Below, in pieces: positions 11,182 through 16,864 of a stretch of DNA of 16,864 bases. Origin of the DNA: an uncultured Eubacterium sp. (GTDB taxonomy: Bacteria > Bacillota > Clostridia > Lachnospirales > Lachnospiraceae); the NCBI GenBank assembly GCA_902475415.1, contig CABRZK010000017.1, forward strand, positions 1 through 16,864, written 5' to 3'. How positions within the stretch are numbered: position 1 is the first letter of the stretch; each line of letters opens with the position of its first letter. A program made the position numbers and the translations under genes. The notes below the pieces were generated by a model that saw only the letters and a list, made by a program, of their open reading frames with translations, was not told where the DNA came from and did no database searches.

Positions 11182-13509
11182 TTACATATCATTGATCGTT
11201 GCGGTAATTTCCATGTTTCGCATCCTTTTTGCCGGAGCATGAACTGCCATAACTACAGATGCAAAAATAAACAGAAGAATGATCGCGATCTCTCTTACAG
11301 GAATATGCCAAATCTCACCAAAATACGCTGTAATGAATGCTTCGTATATTGTTTTATTTAGATACAAGCCAACAGCACAGCCAATTACACAGCCGAAAGC
11401 AGCATAGGTAAGGACTTCTGCTGTAATCATTTTTGTAAGCTGCCGGCCATCCATCCCAACAGCACGCATAGCACCATACTGCTTTGTTTTTGCCGCCACA
11501 CTCATAGATGTGCTGTTAATGATATTCAGTGCGGCCATCAGGATAATGATAGCAAGAAATACATAGACCGCCAGCCGAATCCCCCAAAATTCCGCATTAT
11601 TGTCTTTATTGGTATCATAGTAGTCAGCCAGGCTATAATTTTCGCTCATCATGCTCCGTATGGATGAAACAATTTTGTTTTTATCCACATTATCTGCAAT
11701 CTGGACATTCAGTAGCGCATAGTCCGAATCTCCCATCAGACGTTCAAAAGTTTCTTCCGTACAAATCAGTGTAATATCATCTTCAAATAGTCCTTCCGAT
11801 ACAGTTCCCACCACTTCAAGTTCAGTTCCATTAACCTGCACCTTATCACCAGTTTCCAGGGGATTTCTCGCATCGTAAATGGTTAATACATAGTTGCTGT
11901 CCCCGGATAATTTTGATAAATCTCCACTCACCATATTTTCCTTAGCGCATTGAAGCATATATTCCTCATAGGAAACCAATGTAATTTCGCTTACACCCTT
12001 TTCAGAAACAGCCGGGACATCAAGCAATGCCATATTTCCATAAACCTGGGTTATACCCTCTACTTTACTTAATTCAGCCGCTAAATTTTTATCTACGGAA
12101 TTCGATTCATCATCGCTTGTAATAGAGAGATCCGGCTGCCATGATCTTGTAGACGGTATGAGTGCCTTTGCAAAATCAAGACCTACCGAAAACCCGAAAA
12201 ACAAAATAATGCTTAGCGCAAAGGAACCAGTCATAAGGATTAGATTTTTTCTTGCTGATACCGCGTGACTGATTCCCAGCGCCGTATCAATCTTCATGCC
12301 GCCAATAATCTTTGTGCAACGTGTCTTTGCTCCATTTTGAGCATTTCCGGATACCGCTGCTGCAGGGGATACTTTGGCAGCACGTTTTGCAGGAGAATGG
12401 GCCGCAAGAAGCACCGTCAAAATACCTACCGCTACGCCAAGCACTATTCCAGATGCACTGACGTAAAAAAGAGGAATTTCCGCAAATTCTCCCCCGATTC
12501 CGTATTTCACTCCAAAGCACACAACCCATGTTACTACGACACCAAGTATAATGCCTATGGGAATAGCTGTCTTACACCAGTTCAGTGCTTCCAGCCTTAC
12601 ATAACGGGTTATCTGCTGTTTACTCATTCCGATACAACGCATCATACCAAAAAATTGCGTTCTCTGAGCAACATTACTGTTAATGCTGCTCGAAATCATA
12701 AAAACTCCCGCCAGCACAATCAATACAAACAGGATGGCTGCAAGAGGATACAGAGCTTGTGCATAACCATTACTACTGGCTCCCGTTATTGCAAGAAGAG
12801 CGGTATTCTCGTCTACTATTTCATCTGTCAGTCCATAGTTTTCTTTTATATCATTGATGCGCTTCGCTACACCGTTATCCGTTGAAAAACGGACATAATA
12901 AACCGGAGACTCTTCTACATTATTTGCCAGACATAGTTCTGAAAACGCACCCCGGTTCATATATACTGTAACTGCATCGTACATATCATTGAACTCTAAA
13001 TCATGCGATCCAAAACCGGAAATCGTGTATTCCGTACTGCCGGACGGCGTATTTAAGGTAATACTGTCTCCGATATCTACCCCAAGGGTATTTTTTATAT
13101 TTGCACTTGCAATAACCTCGGTATCACTTTCCGGATACGTGCCATCCTCCAGAAAATCCCAAATATCTGTAACCCATGATTCGTCAACGCCATACAATAC
13201 GGCCCTTTGACTGCCTATATAATAATTCTCGTCAACACCCGCATTGATTGTTTCGCATTCCGATACTGTCTTGACGTCAGAACGTGAACGAATCTGTTCC
13301 GCAACGTCCTCTGAAATATCTTGAATTGAGATATGCCAATATCCATGGCTGCCAATCATGCTGGTTTTTTCCATATCAACGATTGCACCCACAATGCTGA
13401 ATACTGTAGTTACAAGAAATACCGCAATCACGATACACATAAGTGTCATGCGGTTCTGCCTTTTGTGCACCTTTGCAGATATAGGGACGAGGCTAAGATA
13501 GCTTTTCAT
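11182..13509 (-). CDS. ABC transporter permease, FtsX/MacB family, large
   Basis: A 775-residue membrane protein with two MacB/FtsX units. The order is: TM1 at about 22-43, an extracytoplasmic MacB-type domain (about 46-250), a first FtsX domain with three helices (about 255-380, ending AAHSPAKRAAKVSPAAAVSG), TM5 (about 423-445), a second extracytoplasmic domain (about 447-643), and a second FtsX domain (about 645-765, ending HAPAKRMRNMEITATIND). The repeated AHxPAKR motifs after each unit are typical. This eight-helix layout occurs in Firmicute transporters for antimicrobial peptides, lipoproteins or other envelope substrates; it is not the ten-helix BceB form. The ATG at 13509 follows GGGGAGG by eight bases and overlaps the ATPase stop (ATGA), so the two subunits are coupled. 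Regulated with the ATPase through the promoter at 14224. Confidence 0.9.
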   Translation of the reverse strand: MKSYLSLVPISAKVHKRQNRMTLMCIVIAVFLVTTVFSIVGAIVDMEKTSMIGSHGYWHISIQDISEDVAEQIRSRSDVKTVSECETINAGVDENYYIGSQRAVLYGVDESWVTDIWDFLEDGTYPESDTEVIASANIKNTLGVDIGDSITLNTPSGSTEYTISGFGSHDLEFNDMYDAVTVYMNRGAFSELCLANNVEESPVYYVRFSTDNGVAKRINDIKENYGLTDEIVDENTALLAITGASSNGYAQALYPLAAILFVLIVLAGVFMISSSINSNVAQRTQFFGMMRCIGMSKQQITRYVRLEALNWCKTAIPIGIILGVVVTWVVCFGVKYGIGGEFAEIPLFYVSASGIVLGVAVGILTVLLAAHSPAKRAAKVSPAAAVSGNAQNGAKTRCTKIIGGMKIDTALGISHAVSARKNLILMTGSFALSIILFFGFSVGLDFAKALIPSTRSWQPDLSITSDDESNSVDKNLAAELSKVEGITQVYGNMALLDVPAVSEKGVSEITLVSYEEYMLQCAKENMVSGDLSKLSGDSNYVLTIYDARNPLETGDKVQVNGTELEVVGTVSEGLFEDDITLICTEETFERLMGDSDYALLNVQIADNVDKNKIVSSIRSMMSENYSLADYYDTNKDNNAEFWGIRLAVYVFLAIIILMAALNIINSTSMSVAAKTKQYGAMRAVGMDGRQLTKMITAEVLTYAAFGCVIGCAVGLYLNKTIYEAFITAYFGEIWHIPVREIAIILLFIFASVVMAVHAPAKRMRNMEITATINDM

Positions 13510-14189
13510 TCGCGGCACCTCCCCAAATCGGTCAGTACACCGTCCGATACATTCAAAACCCTGTCTGCAGTCTGAGCGATGCTGCGGTTGTGGGTAATCA
13601 TAATAATGGTCTGCTCATACTTTTTAGATGCCTCTCTCAGCAGAGCAATGACCTCGCTGCTGTTTTGAGAATCCAGATTTCCGGTCGGCTCGTCTGCGAG
13701 GATCAAAGACGGCCGCGTCATCAGAGCGCGTCCGATTGCCACTCTTTGCTGCTGACCACCGGACAACTGACTGGGCAGGTGGTTGCGCCGCTCCTGCAGG
13801 TTAAGTACCGACAACAGTTCCTCCAGATACTTTTTGTTGGGCTTCTGGTAATCCAACAGAACAGGGAAAATCATGTTCTGCTCAACTGTCAGTTCCGGGA
13901 CCAGATTAAACGCCTGGAAGATAAAGCCGATATTCCGGCGTCTGAAAACGGTAAGCGCCCTCTCCTTCATGGAAAAAGTGTCTTTGCCATCGATCAGCAC
14001 TTTGCCGGAGGTCGGCGTGTCAAGCGCACCAAGCATATTGAGGAGGGTGGTTTTACCAGAGCCGGATTCACCGACAATCGCCACAAATTCTCCTTTCGGT
14101 ACGGAGAAGCTGACATTCTTTAATGCGTGTACGGCTGTTTCACCACTGCCGTAGGTTTTGGAAATTGATCTTACTTCTAATAAATCCAT
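13506..14189 (-). CDS. ABC transporter ATPase, MacB/LolD/BceA type
   Basis: The cytoplasmic nucleotide-binding subunit, 227 residues. Walker A GESGSGKTT (40-48), Q-loop FIFQAFNLVPELTVEQN, signature LSGGQQQRVAIGRAL, Walker B LILADEPTGNLDS, and switch histidine in ITHN. The combination GxxxFNLxPxLTVxxN and DEPTGNLD is diagnostic of the MacB/LolD/Bce group, which uses mechanotransmission to move peptides or lipoproteins. A ribosome site AAAGAGGTG stands eight bases before ATG 14189. First gene of a two-gene operon with the permease. A conserved promoter and operator block lies 35 to 90 bases upstream and is also found before ydcF, so the neighbouring two-component system probably controls it. 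Confidence 0.94.
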   Translation of the reverse strand: MDLLEVRSISKTYGSGETAVHALKNVSFSVPKGEFVAIVGESGSGKTTLLNMLGALDTPTSGKVLIDGKDTFSMKERALTVFRRRNIGFIFQAFNLVPELTVEQNMIFPVLLDYQKPNKKYLEELLSVLNLQERRNHLPSQLSGGQQQRVAIGRALMTRPSLILADEPTGNLDSQNSSEVIALLREASKKYEQTIIMITHNRSIAQTADRVLNVSDGVLTDLGRCRE

Positions 14190-14223
14190 ATTATAAGCAC
14201 CTCTTTCTGTTGATTTCTTTTAA

Positions 14224-14280
14224 AGCATACCATCCATATCCTACAGCAACATGACAGCCAGCCTACAATTTTGTAGGATT
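14224..14280 (-). promoter_or_regulatory. Response-regulator operator and promoter of the ABC transporter genes
   Basis: Minus-strand TATGCT (14224-14229) is the -10. Ten bases upstream begins a block (14239-14280): the dyad CCTACAAAATTGTAGG, then TGTCAT and TGTAGG half-sites 11 and 22 bases after the TGTAGG of the dyad. The first part fits TNACA-N4-TGTAA, a motif described for BceR-like OmpR-type regulators. There is no good -35, as expected of an activated promoter. The block matches that at 15405-15447 almost base for base. Confidence 0.75.
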
Positions 14281-14325
14281 TCAAAATTCAGCGATACGCC
14301 GCCTTCTAAAATCCACTTGTTTCCC

Positions 14326-15357
14326 TTACTTTAACCATACGACCAGTTTAGCCACTATTACGATAGCTGACACCATACCGACCACAAGCGTATGTTTCTT
14401 CCATGTCAGGCGCAGATAACCGACAAATTCCCGGAGCAAGGCATTCAACGTAAAGTACCATTTTGTCTTTGCCCCATACCCAACGCATTTGATACCCTGC
14501 TGTTTTGCAAGAAGCAACGCTCTGAACACATGATACGCAGTGGTAATAATCACAATTTTGGGGTTCTCTTTTTCCATCAGTCTTCTGGAGAACAGCAGGT
14601 TTTCCTGTGTGGATACCGACTTTGTTTCCGTTATAATTCTTCTTTTATCAACGCCTTTATCCACTGCATAAGCTGCCATTGCTTCACTTTCCGGCATATC
14701 TTCTCCGGGGCCTTGCCCACCGGACATGATAAGCATGGCATTTGGATTAGCTGATAGCAAATCCATCCCTTTTTCAATTCGTGCAGCAAGAAGCGGCGTC
14801 ACTTTGGTTCCAATGATTCCAGAACCCAATACAATAATATAATCCGCCTTCCTGTTCTTTTTCAGGTGTATCAAGTTGAGGATCGCAGAAAAGGAATACA
14901 TAGCCATCAGCGCCAAAATATAAATTGCGGAAAAACTGATAATCGCATAAATTGCTGTACCTAAAGTATTTTCGGTCAGATTTCCGATTCTGGGCCAGAT
15001 TGCCAAGTATGCGTACAGAAGGATGGCAAAGAGCATCGACAATAAATTGGTCGGCTTGACCCCTTCGTGCCTGAGAAGCTTTATTCCTTCCACAAAGAAC
15101 ATAATAATCAAAAGCACTGGAAAAGCCAGTACACAGCCTACTGCCGCCACAAACAGTGCAATTAAAATGCCAACGATCCAGTCGTGTGATGCAAGCTGTT
15201 CTGAATATTGGGATACCGTAAAGAATAAAAACATCGCAAAGAGCGCCAGCATCCAAAAAAATGAAAAACCGCTCCACAGTGTTCTAGGATCATGTATCAT
15301 AATCCCTACATACACCAAAGCTGATATTAAGAATATAACAAATGAGATTTCACACAT
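14326..15357 (-). CDS. YdcF/DUF218 family membrane protein
   Basis: A 343-residue protein with about six to seven N-terminal hydrophobic helices (1-165), a DUF218 domain (about 170-320) and a C-terminal helix (about 322-340). The domain starts ADYIIVLGSGI and contains PLLAARIEKGMDLL, MLIMSGGQGPGEDMPESEAMAAYAVDKGV, IITETKSVSTQENLLFSRR and IVIITTAYHVFRALLLAK, all clear family hallmarks (as in YdcF, SanA and ElyC). Members affect cell envelope and vancomycin or SDS tolerance in E. coli, but the reaction is not established. ATG 15357 follows GGAGAGGAG. It is transcribed from its own promoter, with the operator block of the neighbouring two-component system, so it probably serves the same envelope-stress response as the ABC transporter downstream. 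Confidence 0.9.
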   Translation of the reverse strand: MCEISFVIFLISALVYVGIMIHDPRTLWSGFSFFWMLALFAMFLFFTVSQYSEQLASHDWIVGILIALFVAAVGCVLAFPVLLIIMFFVEGIKLLRHEGVKPTNLLSMLFAILLYAYLAIWPRIGNLTENTLGTAIYAIISFSAIYILALMAMYSFSAILNLIHLKKNRKADYIIVLGSGIIGTKVTPLLAARIEKGMDLLSANPNAMLIMSGGQGPGEDMPESEAMAAYAVDKGVDKRRIITETKSVSTQENLLFSRRLMEKENPKIVIITTAYHVFRALLLAKQQGIKCVGYGAKTKWYFTLNALLREFVGYLRLTWKKHTLVVGMVSAIVIVAKLVVWLK

Positions 15358-15390
15358 ACCGCGTTTCTCCTCTCCATCTCCCCAATTATT

Positions 15391-15447
15391 AGAATATGCC
15401 TTTTCTCTTACAGCAGTATGACACCCAGCTTACAATTTTGTAGGATT
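15391..15447 (-). promoter_or_regulatory. Response-regulator operator and promoter of ydcF-type gene
   Basis: Minus-strand TATTCT (15391-15396) is the -10. Ten bases upstream is the block CTACAAAATTGTAAG, then TGTCAT and TGTAAG at 11-base steps. It is nearly identical to 14239-14280, with the -10 at the same distance. The left end overlaps the last 18 coding bases of the histidine kinase gene. Confidence 0.75.
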
Positions 15448-16467
15448 CAAGAAATTCAGGGTGAATGTAGTACCGATTCCCAATTCACTGTCCACTTCTA
15501 TTGTACCTCTATGGGCCTCGATGATCATCTTCGCAAGCGGCAGGCCAAGACCTATGCCCTGTTTATCTTTGGAAAACCGACTCCGGTAAAACCTTTTGAA
15601 AATATGATGCAAATCTTCTGGATGAATGCCGTTTCCATTATCCTTTATGATAATCTGAACCATAGATGCGGATTGTTTCCACTCAATTCGGATAATTTTC
15701 CCCTGTTCTGTATGGTCAAAGGCATTTTTTACAATGTTCTCTATTGCCTCTATCATCCAGTCATGGTCACAAAACAGTGAAATGTGGTCGTCCCCGGACA
15801 GAATCAGTTCTTTCTGCTCCTGCTTTGCACGGTATGCAAAATGTAACTCGACCTCTCCCAATATGTCTGCCACATTCTCAGAGGTTTTCTCAAACACAAT
15901 GGAACCTGCATCCAGCTTTGTAATCTTCAACAGGTTCTGTACCAGCGTTTCAATCCTATCCAGTTCTTTTTCTGACAGGGTTGCAAATTCCTGAAGCTCC
16001 GGTAGTTCTTCGGTTTCCCCCTGCAAAAGTCCATTATAAATATTCAATGCCGCAAGAGGCGTTTTCAACTGATGAGAAATATCGGATATGGTATTTTTCA
16101 GGAACTGTTTTGATCTTCTCTCATTTTCTGCGTTTGCATTTAAAATAGCCACCAGAGTATTTACTTCATGAAACAGCCTGTACAGTTCTCCTTCTTCATC
16201 GCAGGCAATCCTCGCTTCACGGTTGCCGGAAATGTATTCTGTAATCTGTTCCACTGCATCTTCCATAATTCTATTCTGGTTCTTGAAATACCCATAGCAG
16301 GCAATCAGGATTACAATCCCCATAGCCAGAGCGCATAATAGAATATAAAGTGCTGCATCATGCACCTCAAAGACTATGAATGATACAGAAATCAGAGCAA
16401 ACACCAGTATACACGCCGCTATCTTGCAAAATAAGGCTTTAATTTTTCTGTTTGCCAGTATTTTCAT
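15430..16467 (-). CDS. Sensor histidine kinase, intramembrane-sensing (BceS-like)
   Basis: A 345-residue membrane kinase. Two helices (about 14-34 and 40-60) are joined by only about five outside residues, so it lacks an extracytoplasmic sensor domain, as in BceS/LiaS-type intramembrane-sensing kinases that rely on their ABC transporter or membrane signals. Then a linker, HisKA with SDISHQLKTPLAAL (phospho-acceptor His132), and a HATPase domain with IENIVKNAFDH (N box), DNGNGI (G1), FKRFYRS (F box) and GIGLGLPLAKMI (G2). The ATG at 16467 follows TGAGG by six bases; a GTG at 16479 overlapping the regulator stop is an alternative. Co-transcribed with the response regulator upstream. The gene's last codons form part of the ydcF operator. 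Confidence 0.92.
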   Translation of the reverse strand: MKILANRKIKALFCKIAACILVFALISVSFIVFEVHDAALYILLCALAMGIVILIACYGYFKNQNRIMEDAVEQITEYISGNREARIACDEEGELYRLFHEVNTLVAILNANAENERRSKQFLKNTISDISHQLKTPLAALNIYNGLLQGETEELPELQEFATLSEKELDRIETLVQNLLKITKLDAGSIVFEKTSENVADILGEVELHFAYRAKQEQKELILSGDDHISLFCDHDWMIEAIENIVKNAFDHTEQGKIIRIEWKQSASMVQIIIKDNGNGIHPEDLHHIFKRFYRSRFSKDKQGIGLGLPLAKMIIEAHRGTIEVDSELGIGTTFTLNFLNPTKL

Positions 16468-16475
16468 AATGTACC

Positions 16476-16864
16476 TCACTCAGCCGTATTCCACTTATAT
16501 CCCATACGGCGGACTGTAATAATTCTTTGAGGCTTTGCCGGATCATCCTCGATTTTTGTCCGCAGCCTGCGGATATACACCGTAAGGGAGTTATTGTCTA
16601 TATAGTTTTCATCACAGTCCCAAAGATGGCTCAAAATCTGTTCCGGCGAAAGAACCGTATTCGGATTTTCCATAAACAGGCGCAAGAGCTTATACTCATT
16701 TGCAGTTAATTCTACCTGCTCATTATTTTTATATACTTCTCCTTTTAGAAGCTCAACACGAATACCATTTGAGTTCAGTTCTGTATCTGCCTGGTTAAAG
16801 TTATCGCTCCTGCGGAGCAGCGCATTGATCCTGGACATGAAAATCGCCAACTTGAATGGTTTAG
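16476..16864 (-). CDS. OmpR/PhoB-family response regulator, 5' end outside the window
   Basis: Only the last 129 residues or so are visible. The reading frame stays open to the window edge: KPFKLAIFMSRINALLRR shows the end of the receiver domain with the conserved Lys-Pro-Phe. The rest is the winged helix domain: LTANEYKLLRLFMENPNTVLSPEQI, NSLTVYIRRLRTKIEDD and RRMGYKW, typical of OmpR/PhoB recognition helix and wing. About 100 residues of the receiver, including the phospho-acceptor Asp, lie to the right. The stop is immediately before the kinase start. It probably binds the half-sites at 14239-14280 and 15405-15447. Confidence 0.93.
   Translation of the reverse strand, partial: KPFKLAIFMSRINALLRRSDNFNQADTELNSNGIRVELLKGEVYKNNEQVELTANEYKLLRLFMENPNTVLSPEQILSHLWDCDENYIDNNSLTVYIRRLRTKIEDDPAKPQRIITVRRMGYKWNTAE

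Noticed and set aside
12265..12885. 206-codon plus-strand frame opposite the ABC permease
   Set aside because: Shadow of the permease, with composition unlike a protein (many Tyr, Cys, His, Arg in low-complexity order).
11182..14189. Naming the ABC pair bceAB
   Set aside because: The ATPase fits, but the permease has two FtsX units with two outer domains and eight helices, not the BceB architecture.

Overview
The window looks like chromosome of an anaerobic gut-type member of the Bacillota, class Clostridia (Lachnospiraceae or Oscillospiraceae kind). This rests on family content: a minimal SufCB-type Fe-S pair, a stand-alone HMA peptide next to a P-type ATPase, an intramembrane-sensing two-component system, AGGAGG-type ribosome sites and short intergenic spacers. 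No rRNA, tRNA, CRISPR array, IS element or integrase was seen. It is a defence island against metals, electrophiles and envelope-active compounds.

Left part (1-5700, minus strand): a partial MATE efflux pump, then the operon copA-csoR-smsC-smsB. CopA is a Cu+ P1B-ATPase with a complete CopZ-like HMA domain fused to its C-terminus, and that domain still has its own in-frame Shine-Dalgarno and ATG. CsoR has the Cys-His-Cys copper ligands, and a CsoR-like box lies just downstream of the copA -10. smsC and smsB encode the minimal SUF-like Fe-S assembly pair, separated from csoR by a terminator-like hairpin.

Centre (5700-8900): a divergent promoter with a large operator dyad drives a small HMA protein and a Zn/Cd/Pb-type P1B-ATPase on the plus strand. 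Two tandem hairpins lie between these genes. Two ArsR-family regulators follow, divergent from each other. The segment 8900-10010 holds a nitroreductase divergent from an HxlR-type, cysteine-containing regulator, as in HypR/HypO-like electrophile-response pairs. A decayed cysteine-rich KTR gene lies at about 10025-10171.

Right part (10170-16864, minus strand): a two-component system (partial OmpR-type regulator and a BceS-like kinase), a YdcF-family membrane protein, a MacB/Bce-like ABC transporter (ATPase plus 775-residue permease), a small membrane protein and a monofunctional peptidoglycan glycosyltransferase. The ydcF and ABC promoters share a block of about 42 bp: an inverted TNACA-N4-TGTAA-type dyad followed by TGT half-sites every 11 bp, with -10 boxes at identical distance. 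This is probably the operator of the adjacent response regulator.

The main points for a second look are the CopA-CopZ fusion with an internal start, the copper/Fe-S operon, an 18-bp motif shared by the MATE and zinc-ATPase leaders (14-bp core also at the nitroreductase promoter), and the four-part operator of the envelope-stress regulon.
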